Assembly: GCF_900110615.1 (NCBI RefSeq) | Contig: NZ_FOEI01000007.1 | Span: 79,484 to 143,483 of the forward strand | Origin: Flavobacterium urocaniciphilum | GTDB taxonomy: Bacteria > Bacteroidota > Bacteroidia > Flavobacteriales > Flavobacteriaceae | Direction: 5' to 3' | DNA length: 64,000 nucleotides | Part shown: one piece after another, positions 46,121 to 53,871 of the stretch | Layout of the letters: each line of letters begins with the position of its first letter | Numbering within the stretch: the stretch's first letter is position 1 | Made by a program: the position numbers and the translations under genes | The notes under the pieces: model-generated | Seen by the model: the letters and a program-made list of their open reading frames with translations, nothing else | Told to the model about the DNA's origin: nothing | Database searches by the model: none

Positions 46121-46426
46121 ATGAAGATGAAAAAAGAAAATAGTAAATCTTTAGAACAATTTAAAGAAAAGCATTTCGGAAAAATTGGAACTACAAAGCG
46201 AAATGAGTTAGAAGCGGGTTATGAAAATTTTAAAATTGGAGCATTAATTCATGATGCAAGAATTAAAAAAGGATTAACACAAGAAGAATTAGCAATCAAA
46301 GTTGGTACAACAAAATCATACATTTCTAAAATTGAAAACAATGTAAAAGAAGTTCGTTTTTCAACCCTTCAAAAAATTGTTGAACTTGGTTTGGGCGGTC
46401 ATTTAGAGTTAACAATAAAATTGTAG
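46121..46426 (+). CDS. XRE-family transcriptional regulator, HigA-like
   Basis: The start ATG 46121 (or 46127) gives about 101 residues; an upstream TTG extension runs through the promoter. A helix-turn-helix at about residues 36-90 (LTQEELAIKVGTTKSYISKI) follows a charged N-terminal helix. The size and layout resemble HigA-type antitoxins paired with HigB/RelE-like toxins. No toxin gene precedes or follows, so it is solitary. The promoter carries an inverted repeat that may be its operator. Confidence 0.8.
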   Translation: MKMKKENSKSLEQFKEKHFGKIGTTKRNELEAGYENFKIGALIHDARIKKGLTQEELAIKVGTTKSYISKIENNVKEVRFSTLQKIVELGLGGHLELTIKL

Positions 46427-46466
46427 TTCAAACGCAATAAATAATTATAAAATTAAGTTTTAATTT

Positions 46467-46871
46467 ATGGCTAAAAGCAATATTGTTTTTCTTATTACAA
46501 TTTTCAGTTTAATTACAAGTTGTAATTCTGTTTCAAAAACAAATAAGATAGTTTTTTCAACAAATAAACCATCAAGAATAGAAATTAAGGATTTTGAATT
46601 TAAAACATTGAAAGGTGGGTTGTATTTTCACATAAACGATAGAGTTAATGAGGATATATTAATTAATGATGTAATCGTGAATAAAATAGAGTTTTATTGT
46701 GCAGATACTATTTATCAATGCAAACCTTATGATGTTTTTTCAAGTAAAATTGTGAATGCTACATTTTCATTTGCAACTTTAAGAGGCTCAAAAAAAATGC
46801 AATATTTTCATTTTGATAACAAAAATTGGATTTTAATTGGATTAGATGAGCAACTTGATTTAGTAAAGTAA
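46467..46871 (+). CDS. Hypothetical lipoprotein
   Basis: The 134-residue protein has a lipoprotein signal ending LITSC (Cys19) and a beta-rich body. Cysteines in FYCADTIYQC could pair. No family was recognised. It is followed six bases later by the first 183-bp repeat. Confidence 0.6.
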   Translation: MAKSNIVFLITIFSLITSCNSVSKTNKIVFSTNKPSRIEIKDFEFKTLKGGLYFHINDRVNEDILINDVIVNKIEFYCADTIYQCKPYDVFSSKIVNATFSFATLRGSKKMQYFHFDNKNWILIGLDEQLDLVK

Positions 46872-46876
46872 TAAAT

Positions 46877-47059
46877 CCCAGCTCTGCAAAGAGTTCTAAT
46901 TAAGATTAAACGTGCTGCGCAAAGTCTCCCGACTTTGAGCAATAATAACAAAAAGTTACAGTAATAATATTGTAGCTTTTTTATTTTTAAGAATTGAGAT
47001 TAATTATATTTGATAAAATTATTAAAGACACTCAAAGTCGGGAGACTTTGCGCAGCTGG
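46877..47059 (+). repeat. 183-bp direct repeat with inverted ends, copy 1
   Basis: This copy differs from copy 2 (47773-47955) by one base (A/T) at the AAAG(A/T)CACTC position. The ends are imperfect inverted repeats (CCCAGCTCTGCAAAG at the left, CTTTGCGCAGCTGG at the right). Inside them are arms of about 26 bp with the core CAAAGTCTCCCGACTTTG and its reverse complement. In the middle is a terminator-like hairpin (AAAAAGTTACA/TGTAGCTTTTT), then TATATTTG (47005-47012), a possible outward promoter. It looks like a small non-autonomous mobile element. Confidence 0.85.
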
Positions 47060-47144
47060 TACTGATAAACCTGAATTTACAACTTTAAATAAATTAATTC
47101 AAATAGCTCCGAATGGATATAAATTATATAATATAAATAAATAG
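47060..47144 (+). pseudogene. Remnant 3' end of an unidentified gene
   Basis: After repeat copy 1 an open frame runs GTDKPEFTTLNKLIQIAPNG and ends in NINK and TAG just before the ATG at 47145. It has no start of its own; upstream frames run into the repeat. It reads like the C-terminus of a protein cut by the repeat. The parent gene is not known. Confidence 0.45.
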
Positions 47145-47795
47145 ATGATGAAATATTTTTTAAGTTTTGTGATATTACTTATGTCTTGTGATAAAAAGAA
47201 TCAAGATTCGATAAATGTTTACTTGTTGAAAAGTAGAAAAAGAAATTTAGAAGGTATTTCTCTTGAAAAAACGGAATATTATAAAATAAATAAAAATTTA
47301 GATTATTTATTACCTTATACTACATATGATTCTTTAAATCAATCTTTGATTTACGCTTCAAATTTTAATTATTCATTAAAGGATTTACATTCTGAACCTA
47401 TTATTAAAAATGAGGATATTATTAGTTTAGATACATTGAATAATTTACTAGTTTTAAATAATAAAGCTGGTGTTAAATTATTGAAAATGAAACCGTCAAG
47501 AATGCATGGAGAACAATTTGTTATGACTTTAAATAATCTTCCTGCATTAAATGGACATATTTTGAATCCTCATTCTTCAAATGGAAGTACTTGGATTTCT
47601 ATTCAATATGATGATTTTAAGACAATAAAAGATACAACTTTGTCTCAATATAAATTTAGTTTTTTTATTGGAGATGGTACAAGTAATAGGAAAGGTAGGA
47701 AGAGAATAGAATTCAGTAAATACCCTAAATTAATTACCGCTTTTAAAGATTCTAAAAGATTAGTTGATAATACCCAGCTCTGCAAAGAGTTCTAA
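47145..47795 (+). CDS. Hypothetical lipoprotein ending inside repeat copy 2
   Basis: The 216-residue protein begins MMKYFLSFVILLMSC (lipoprotein Cys15) and has a basic, Ser/Asn-rich body. No family was recognised. The last seven codons and stop (TQLCKEF) lie within the 183-bp repeat copy 2, so the natural C-terminus may have been replaced when the repeat arrived. It sits between the two repeats with its start 85 bp after copy 1. Confidence 0.6.
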   Translation: MMKYFLSFVILLMSCDKKNQDSINVYLLKSRKRNLEGISLEKTEYYKINKNLDYLLPYTTYDSLNQSLIYASNFNYSLKDLHSEPIIKNEDIISLDTLNNLLVLNNKAGVKLLKMKPSRMHGEQFVMTLNNLPALNGHILNPHSSNGSTWISIQYDDFKTIKDTTLSQYKFSFFIGDGTSNRKGRKRIEFSKYPKLITAFKDSKRLVDNTQLCKEF

Positions 47796-47955
47796 TTAAG
47801 ATTAAACGTGCTGCGCAAAGTCTCCCGACTTTGAGCAATAATAACAAAAAGTTACAGTAATAATATTGTAGCTTTTTTATTTTTAAGAATTGAGATTAAT
47901 TATATTTGATAAAATTATTAAAGTCACTCAAAGTCGGGAGACTTTGCGCAGCTGG
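47773..47955 (+). repeat. 183-bp direct repeat with inverted ends, copy 2
   Basis: This copy is nearly identical to copy 1 and ends AGCTGGGG, so its terminal inverted repeat (CCCAGCT/AGCTGGG) is complete. It overlaps the 3' end of the preceding lipoprotein gene and ends 33 bp before the next one. Together the copies bracket a single gene. Confidence 0.85.
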
Positions 47956-47988
47956 GGTAAAAAGAAATAATACAGTTAAAAAACCTAA

Positions 47989-48492
47989 ATGATGAAATAT
48001 TTGAATTTGTTTTTATTTGCTTTAATTTTTTCATGTAATAATTCTGAAAAAAGCAATAATTTAAAAAAAACTTCTAATAGTGAAATGGTTATATCAAGAC
48101 CTCTTGAATTTAGTAAAAAAACAAGAAATAGTTTACTATTAAAAGCGATAAATCAAAAAGATACTTTAGCTTATAAAAAGTTATCTAATTTTTACTTGGC
48201 AAATGATAGAGCAGATGAATTTTATGTTTATGCTTTTATTATGGCAACTGAGCATAATTATCCAAAAGCTTACTATGATTTGTATGAAAGCTTAATGTTT
48301 GCATCTGTTTATATAAACCAATTTAAAAGAGAAAATTCAAAAAAAGTAGCAATCTATTATTTGTTAAAGTCTGCTGAATTGAACTATAAAGGTGGGAAAA
48401 ATCATCTTGCAAAATATTTTAAGAATGTTGACGATATACCTAGTTCAAAAGATTATTGGTTAAAAGAGGTTGAAAGTAAAGTCCCAAATTAG
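47989..48492 (+). CDS. Hypothetical lipoprotein, Sel1/TPR-like
   Basis: The 167-residue protein begins MMKYLNLFLFALIFSC (lipoprotein Cys16). It contains helical stretches such as KVAIYYLLKSAELNYKGGKNHLAKYF that resemble Sel1/TPR-type repeats. The start resembles that of the gene at 47145, also located just after a 183-bp repeat. No specific family is claimed. Confidence 0.6.
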   Translation: MMKYLNLFLFALIFSCNNSEKSNNLKKTSNSEMVISRPLEFSKKTRNSLLLKAINQKDTLAYKKLSNFYLANDRADEFYVYAFIMATEHNYPKAYYDLYESLMFASVYINQFKRENSKKVAIYYLLKSAELNYKGGKNHLAKYFKNVDDIPSSKDYWLKEVESKVPN

Positions 48493-48525
48493 GACATGGC
48501 GTAATTCACAAACATAAATAACACA

Positions 48526-48556
48526 AAAACAGTAGCTAAAAAGTTGCTGTTTTTTT
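48526..48556 (+). terminator. Terminator at the right edge of the accessory island
   Basis: AAAACAGTAGC pairs (with wobbles) with GTTGCTGTTTT, followed by a T-run. It separates the island from cyoE. Confidence 0.8.
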
Positions 48557-48639
48557 ATGGAAAAAAGAAAGAGGAGTGTTCCATTTAGTACAATCAAAAA
48601 AAAATAAAAAGCATTACTTAAATCTCACAACTTTCTTAC

Positions 48640-48647
48640 TATCTTTG
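48640..48647 (+). promoter_or_regulatory. -7 promoter box for cyoE
   Basis: TATCTTTG lies 21 bases before the TTG start at 48669. It argues that the upstream in-frame codons from 48576 are not translated. Confidence 0.65.
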
Positions 48648-48668
48648 CACTCGATTAAAAACACACCA

Positions 48669-49562
48669 TTGGAAGCAAAAAACATAACCCTAAAATCCGT
48701 TTTTTTAGATTTTAAAGAAATTACTAAAGCTGGCTTAGCTATTAGTGTAGTCTTTTCTTCTGTTGTTGGTTATTTGTTGGGCTTTTCTGAAAAATATCCT
48801 TTCAATTTCGTAACGCTTTTAATGTTGGTTATTGGTGGTTACTGCATGGTAGGGGCTTCTAATATTTTCAATCAAATTATTGAAAGAGATTTAGACGCTA
48901 AAATGGATCGTACCAAAAATCGTCCGCTTCCTTCTGGTCGAATTTCAGTAAACAATGCCTTAGTGTTAGGTTTTGTACTAACTTTCGTAGGGCTTTTGGT
49001 GTTGTATTTCATCAATCCGAAAACAGCAATGTTTGGTGCTATTTCTATTTTCATGTATGTAAGTTTATATACGCCTCTTAAAACATTAACGCCTTTGTCG
49101 GTTTTTGTTGGAGCATTCCCTGGTGCTATTCCTTTTATGTTAGGATGGGTTGCCGCTACAGGTGGTTTTGGTATCGAAGCAGGGACCTTATTTTTAATTC
49201 AGTTTTTCTGGCAATTCCCACACTTTTGGGCAATCGGTTGGTTCTTATACGACGATTATGAAAAAGCAGGTTTCTTTATGTTGCCTACTGGAAAAAGAGA
49301 TAATAAAACAGCAGTACAAATTATTCTATATACATTTTGGTTAATTATTGCTTCAGTATTACCGGTTTTAGGTTTTACAGGTAAATTAGAATTGTCTATT
49401 ATCGGTGCAGTAGCCGTAGTGCTTTTAGGGATATGGATGTTGTATTGGGCTTTTAAATTATATAGAGAAAAAGACGCTGCAACAGCAAAAAAATTAATGT
49501 TAGTGAGTGTTACTTATATAACGTTATTGCAAATTATTTATGTAATCGATAAGTTTATTTAG
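48669..49562 (+). CDS. cyoE: Protoheme IX farnesyltransferase (heme O synthase)
   Basis: The likely start is TTG 48669 (MEAKNITLKSVFLDF), giving 297 residues; earlier in-frame codons lie across the promoter. The UbiA-family motif NIFNQIIERDLDAKMDRT is followed by KNRPLPSGRIS, and a second motif YDDYEKAGFFMLP is present. About nine membrane helices are predicted. It converts heme B to heme O for the oxidase. It heads the second oxidase gene cluster. Confidence 0.93.
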   Translation: MEAKNITLKSVFLDFKEITKAGLAISVVFSSVVGYLLGFSEKYPFNFVTLLMLVIGGYCMVGASNIFNQIIERDLDAKMDRTKNRPLPSGRISVNNALVLGFVLTFVGLLVLYFINPKTAMFGAISIFMYVSLYTPLKTLTPLSVFVGAFPGAIPFMLGWVAATGGFGIEAGTLFLIQFFWQFPHFWAIGWFLYDDYEKAGFFMLPTGKRDNKTAVQIILYTFWLIIASVLPVLGFTGKLELSIIGAVAVVLLGIWMLYWAFKLYREKDAATAKKLMLVSVTYITLLQIIYVIDKFI

Positions 49563-49581
49563 ATTTTAAATATAAAAGAAA

Positions 49582-50166
49582 ATGGAGAATACAATAACAC
49601 AAGAAGTTTACGATAGAAAATCGAAATCTTACAAAATGCTTTTATACTTCGGTATGATTAGCATCATCATGATTTTTGCAGGATTAACGAGTGCGTTTGT
49701 AGTAAGTAAACAACGACCAGATTGGTTGAAGGAAATGATCATCCCGGAAACCTTTATTTACAGTACAATTGTCTTATTAATTAGTAGTGTAACATTTTAT
49801 TTAGCTAAAAAAGCAATTAAATCTGATAATCGTTCATTAACTACAACGTATTTATTAGTAACTTTGGTGCTAGGTTTAACATTTGTATACTTACAATTTA
49901 AAGGATTCGATTTACTGTTCAATCAAGGCTTAGTACCTTTCGGTTCGTCTAGTAAAGTTACCGTTTCTTTCTTGTATGCTTTCGTGTTTGTACACGTTGC
50001 ACACTTGTTTGGAGGTATGATTTCGTTAATTTATGTAATTTATAATCATTATAAACAAAAATACAATTCGTCGCAATGCCTTGGTATTGAGCTAAGTGGC
50101 CTATATTGGCACTTTATGGATTTTATTTGGGTTTACTTGTTTTTATTTTTCTATTTTTTCAAATAG
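49582..50166 (+). CDS. Cytochrome oxidase subunit III family protein (short form)
   Basis: The 194-residue protein has five hydrophobic helices and the subunit III signature FVHVAHLFGGMISL and LYWHFMDFIWVYLF. It lies 19 bp after cyoE and 44 bp before the longer subunit III gene. Two adjacent subunit III paralogues are seen here; they may both assemble with CoxA/CoxB or act in different complexes. Confidence 0.9.
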   Translation: MENTITQEVYDRKSKSYKMLLYFGMISIIMIFAGLTSAFVVSKQRPDWLKEMIIPETFIYSTIVLLISSVTFYLAKKAIKSDNRSLTTTYLLVTLVLGLTFVYLQFKGFDLLFNQGLVPFGSSSKVTVSFLYAFVFVHVAHLFGGMISLIYVIYNHYKQKYNSSQCLGIELSGLYWHFMDFIWVYLFLFFYFFK

Positions 50167-50210
50167 AAAAAAAATAATAAATTTGGGAACTTTTTAACAA
50201 TAACTATTTT

Positions 50211-51185
50211 ATGGGCGCTACAGTTACACATGAACACGCTTTAGACGGAGGTCCAGGACCAATGGGAGCCACTTACGGTAAAATGATGATGTGGTTCTTC
50301 ATCGTATCAGATGCTTTAACCTTTTCAGGATTTATCGCTGCTTACGGTTTTTCTAGATTTAAATTTATCGAAACTTGGCCAATTGCCGACGAAGTATTTA
50401 CGCACTTTCCATTCTTACATGGACAAACATTACCAATGTACTATGTTGCATTAATGACGTTTATACTTATCTTCTCTTCAGTTACTATGGTAATTGCGGT
50501 AGATGCAGGTCATAAATTACAAAAAACTAAAGTAGCTATCTACATGTTACTTACAATTGTGGGTGGTTTCATCTTCTTAGGTTCTCAGGCTTGGGAGTGG
50601 AAAAACTTCATCAAAGGTGAGTACGGTGCAGTAGAAACTACAGGAGGTTCTATCTTACAATTCGTAAAAGCTGGAAAAGACGGTAAATACGAAAGAGTAA
50701 AATTAGAAGAATTTGCTGCTACTTTACCAGAAGAAAGAGAACAACTTACAAGAGAAAAAGGATTTTGGTTCATGAGCGAGTCAACTTTACCTGAATATTC
50801 AGTAAATGAAGTTATGGCTGGTTTCAAAGCTCATCCGGAAGTTTTAGTAAGAACTGAAATGATTAAGGACAAACATAAAACAGTTCTTACTCGTGAAGAT
50901 TCTGAAAAAAGATTAGCAGATGCTGCTCACGTAGTACAAGGAGCTAACTTAATCAGAAACGAATACGGTCATAAATTATTCGCAGATTTCTTCTTCTTTA
51001 TTACAGGTTTCCACGGATTCCACGTATTCTCAGGAGTTATGCTTAACATCTTAGTTTTCTTCAATGTTTTATTAGGAACGTATGAGAAAAGAAAGAGTTA
51101 TGAAATGATTGAAAAAGTTGGATTATACTGGCACTTTGTCGATTTAGTTTGGGTGTTCGTATTTACATTCTTCTATTTAGTTTAA
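50211..51185 (+). CDS. coxC: Cytochrome c oxidase subunit III (long form with soluble insert)
   Basis: The 324-residue protein has membrane helices at both ends and the signature GFHGFHVFSG and YWHFVDLVWVFVF. Between helices, about residues 130-240, is a charged hydrophilic insert (EEREQLTREKGFWF, HPEVLVRTEMIKD) not found in common subunit III. It is the probable main subunit III of the oxidase whose subunits I and II lie at 6483-9441. Confidence 0.9.
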   Translation: MGATVTHEHALDGGPGPMGATYGKMMMWFFIVSDALTFSGFIAAYGFSRFKFIETWPIADEVFTHFPFLHGQTLPMYYVALMTFILIFSSVTMVIAVDAGHKLQKTKVAIYMLLTIVGGFIFLGSQAWEWKNFIKGEYGAVETTGGSILQFVKAGKDGKYERVKLEEFAATLPEEREQLTREKGFWFMSESTLPEYSVNEVMAGFKAHPEVLVRTEMIKDKHKTVLTREDSEKRLADAAHVVQGANLIRNEYGHKLFADFFFFITGFHGFHVFSGVMLNILVFFNVLLGTYEKRKSYEMIEKVGLYWHFVDLVWVFVFTFFYLV

Positions 51186-51209
51186 TTTTTAGTAAAAGAA
51201 AAATATATT

Positions 51210-51560
51210 ATGGGACACGCGCACGAATCTAATACAAAAAAGATATGGACAGTATTTGCAGCCTTATCATTAGTAACAATAGTTGAAGTTGCTTTAGGTA
51301 TTGCAAAACCAGATAGCTTACACAGAGTTAATTTAATTAATACAAGTTTATTAAACTGGATATTCATCATCTTAACAATCGTTAAAGCTTACGGTATCAT
51401 GTGGTACTTCATGCACTTAGAAGGTGAAAAGAAAAGTTTAAGATGGTCAATTGTTGCGCCATTAGTATTCTTAATTTTATACTTATGTTTTATCGTTTTA
51501 GTAGAAGCTGATTACATTTTTGAAGTATTCAAGCATTCTCACTACAAATGGATATTTTAA
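51210..51560 (+). CDS. Cytochrome c oxidase subunit IV family protein
   Basis: The 116-residue protein has three hydrophobic helices with AYGIMWYFMHLEGEK in the second, typical of bacterial subunit IV (prokaryotic COX4) proteins. The N-terminus is short and polar (MGHAHESNTKK). It follows coxC by 24 bp and ends with a terminator. Confidence 0.88.
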   Translation: MGHAHESNTKKIWTVFAALSLVTIVEVALGIAKPDSLHRVNLINTSLLNWIFIILTIVKAYGIMWYFMHLEGEKKSLRWSIVAPLVFLILYLCFIVLVEADYIFEVFKHSHYKWIF

Positions 51561-51577
51561 CAAAATTTATATAAATC

Positions 51578-51605
51578 AATCCCGGCTAACGTCGGGATTT
51601 TTTTT
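51578..51605 (+). terminator. Terminator after the subunit IV gene
   Basis: AATCCCG pairs with CGGGATT around GCTAACGT, followed by eight T. The T-run runs directly into the next promoter box (TACCTTTG, 51605-51612). Confidence 0.9.
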
Positions 51606-51612
51606 ACCTTTG
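51605..51612 (+). promoter_or_regulatory. -7 promoter box for the Sco-like gene
   Basis: TACCTTTG fits TAnnTTTG, about 108 bases before the ATG at 51720. It overlaps the end of the terminator. Confidence 0.45.
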
Positions 51613-51719
51613 TGTCACCAAAATTTATTCTATATAATTGAAAGTGCTACCGTTTATTTTTAAAAAAGTAAAACCAAGCAGTTAAAGAATATAGAGTTGC
51701 TAAAAATACATTTACATAA

Positions 51720-52412
51720 ATGAAAAAATATTTCGTTTTATCCGTATTATTCTTCTTACCCATAGTTGCTTATATGTTTTTTGCAACGGCTTCTCATAAT
51801 TCACTTTTCTTACCGGTTATTTCTAAGAATCATGCAGATGTACCAAGTCAGTTTGTGTCTTTAAATGGGGAAAAGATTTCTTTAGATCAAAAAATTACCA
51901 TTTTAGGTTTTCCAGGGAATGATATTGAAGAAGTTAAGGCTAACTTGTTTAACTTAAATCAAAAAATTTATAATAAATACGGTGGCTTTAAAGATTTTCA
52001 AATGGTAATGATTATGCCGGATGGGAATCAAGAAAAAATAAAAGCCATTATGTTAGAATTTAGACGACTTTCTAACGATTTAAAAAATTGGCATTTCCTT
52101 TTTGGAAAACCAGTTGAAATAGAAAATTATTTCAATTCGTTTAAATTTAAAAATACTTTGAATGTACATACCGGAACTTCATTTGTGTACATCATCGATA
52201 GAGAAAAAAGTTTACGCGGAAGAAAAGGGCAAAAAATAAAAGGGAAAGTAGAGTATAGAGAATGTTATAACACTATTTCTGCTGCCGAATTACATAATGA
52301 AATGTCAGACGACGTAAAGATTTTACTTCGAGAGTATCGTTTAGCTTTAAAAAAGAATAAACGTAAAGATGATTTCAGAGATAAAATTGAACAAGAAGTA
52401 AGTAAAAAATAA
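51720..52412 (+). CDS. Membrane-anchored thioredoxin-fold protein, Sco-like without the copper cysteines
   Basis: The 230-residue protein has an N-terminal membrane anchor (about 5-24) and a soluble domain laid out like Sco proteins. Where Sco has the CxxxC motif, this one has ITILGFPGNDIEEVK, with no cysteine. The only Cys is in YRECYN near residue 187. It lies between the oxidase subunit IV gene and the true Sco gene. It probably has a structural or assembly role; the Sco relation is inferred from layout. Confidence 0.6.
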   Translation: MKKYFVLSVLFFLPIVAYMFFATASHNSLFLPVISKNHADVPSQFVSLNGEKISLDQKITILGFPGNDIEEVKANLFNLNQKIYNKYGGFKDFQMVMIMPDGNQEKIKAIMLEFRRLSNDLKNWHFLFGKPVEIENYFNSFKFKNTLNVHTGTSFVYIIDREKSLRGRKGQKIKGKVEYRECYNTISAAELHNEMSDDVKILLREYRLALKKNKRKDDFRDKIEQEVSKK

Positions 52413-52424
52413 TGGTAAATCTTT

Positions 52425-52520
52425 AAGATGATATCCTGAGTTTGTCGAAGGACTTTTAGATTCAACAAGAATGAAATAAATAATATGAGGAATTGATTAC
52501 TTCGTTCCTCGCAATGACAT
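52425..52520 (+). repeat. Cluster of dispersed intergenic repeat motifs
   Basis: The gap before the Sco gene contains CCTGAGTTTGTCGAAGG (52435-52451), then a TTCAACAAGAATGAAAT-type stretch, then GATTACTTCGTTCCTCGCAA (52495-52514). These match motif types seen at 17586 and 32679. Confidence 0.6.
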
Positions 52521-52524
52521 AAGA

Positions 52525-53151
52525 ATGAAAAAAAACTCTTACATCGGAATATCGTTTATTGTTTTATTGTTCGGAATTTGGACCGTAAAAGAATTAACAG
52601 AACGTTTTAAAGATAGTGGATTAGAAAAATTAGGTAAAGTGCCCACTTTTGAATTAACTGATCAGAATGGTAAAAAAGTAACAAACAAAGATTATCAAGG
52701 TAAAGTATTTGTTGTGGAATTTTTCTTTGCTAATTGCGCTACTATTTGTCCGAAAATGAATCAAAATATGTTGCAATTACAAGAAGCTAATTATGGAAAT
52801 TTAGATTTCGGAATTGCGTCTATTACTATCGATCCAGAAAATGATACTGCAGCTGCTTTAAAAGAACATGCTACTAAATTAGGAGTGAAGCATCCAAATT
52901 GGCATTTTCTAACAGGCAATTACGAATATATTATGAATTTGGCTAATAAAGGTTTTAATATTTATGCTGGAAAAGACGAAAAAGCACAAGGTGGTTTTGA
53001 ACATTCAGGTTTATTTGCGTTAATTGATAAAGAAGGAAATATTAGATGTAGAAAAGATAATTTTGGTAATCCAATTTTGTATTATGATGGTTTAGAACAA
53101 CCAGGTATAGACGCCATTAAAGAAGATATTAAATTATTATTAGAAGAATAA
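52525..53151 (+). CDS. Sco1/SenC family copper chaperone
   Basis: The 208-residue protein has an N-terminal membrane anchor (about 5-21), CxxxC in FFFANCATICPKMNQ (about 73-77) and the conserved His in FEHSGLFALID (about 164). These are the three copper ligands of Sco. It delivers copper to the CuA site of CoxB and may reduce its cysteines. It is in the oxidase accessory cluster. Confidence 0.92.
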   Translation: MKKNSYIGISFIVLLFGIWTVKELTERFKDSGLEKLGKVPTFELTDQNGKKVTNKDYQGKVFVVEFFFANCATICPKMNQNMLQLQEANYGNLDFGIASITIDPENDTAAALKEHATKLGVKHPNWHFLTGNYEYIMNLANKGFNIYAGKDEKAQGGFEHSGLFALIDKEGNIRCRKDNFGNPILYYDGLEQPGIDAIKEDIKLLLEE

Positions 53152-53154
53152 GAA

Positions 53155-53205
53155 AGAGCCAAGTAAAAAGGCAAAAGACATAAGAAAAAAGTAAAAAAAA
53201 AGTAT
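53155..53205 (+). repeat. AGCCAAGTAAAA-type repeat after the Sco gene
   Basis: AGAGCCAAGTAAAAAGGCAA and further AAAAAGTA units fill the start of the 135-bp gap. The same family follows maeB and deoC. Confidence 0.6.
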
Positions 53206-53286
53206 AGTTTAATCTTCATGCCGTCACTTCGAGTGATTTTCAAATTGTAATGAAGAAAATTGTATCGAGAAGAAAATAATTAAATC

Positions 53287-53871
53287 ATGGAAAATAACAA
53301 CATAGAAACAAAATACAATAAGTTAATTACAGCAGTTTCAATTATCATTCCTTTAGCTGTAGCTGCATTATTCGGAGTAAACTTAAAAAAGTTAGGTTAT
53401 GATGTAGAGCCTTTACATATGTTACCTCCAATTTACGCAACAATAAACGGAATTACAGCAGTAGTTTTAGTAGCTGCAGTTATGGCGATTAAAAACGGAA
53501 AAAGAAAACTACACGAAAACTTAATGAAAACCGCTATTGCTTGTTCAGTTGCGTTTTTACTAATGTATGTGGCGTATCATATGACTTCTATTTCAGCAGT
53601 GTATGGTGATACAAATCATAATTCAATTTTAGAAGATTCTGAAAAATTAGCTGTTGGTAGTTCAAGATTGTTTTATTTATTTATCTTGTTAACACATATT
53701 ACGCTTTCAGTTGTAATTATTCCAATGGTTTTAATTACTTATGTTAGAGCGTTAGCACAACGTTTCGATAAACACAAAAAATTAGCTAAAATTACCTTTC
53801 CAATTTGGTTGTATGTTGCTATTACAGGTGTTATAGTTTATGTAATGATTTCTCCTTATTATGTTAAATAA
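53287..53871 (+). CDS. DUF420 family membrane protein
   Basis: The 194-residue protein has five hydrophobic helices and the DUF420 pattern: LPPIYATINGITAVVL, GKRKLHENLMKTA and LTHITLSVVIIPMVL. DUF420 (CtaM-like) proteins are linked to oxidase assembly in other bacteria. It overlaps the next gene by 11 bp. Confidence 0.85.
   Translation: MENNNIETKYNKLITAVSIIIPLAVAALFGVNLKKLGYDVEPLHMLPPIYATINGITAVVLVAAVMAIKNGKRKLHENLMKTAIACSVAFLLMYVAYHMTSISAVYGDTNHNSILEDSEKLAVGSSRLFYLFILLTHITLSVVIIPMVLITYVRALAQRFDKHKKLAKITFPIWLYVAITGVIVYVMISPYYVK

Noticed and set aside
46877..47955. Integron attC-like cassette array
   Set aside because: No integrase and no recognisable attC core (GTTRRRY) were seen; nested inverted repeats fit a small transposable element better.
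48576..48668. Longer CyoE frame starting at 48576
   Set aside because: The extension crosses a strong -7 promoter box and has no family-like sequence.
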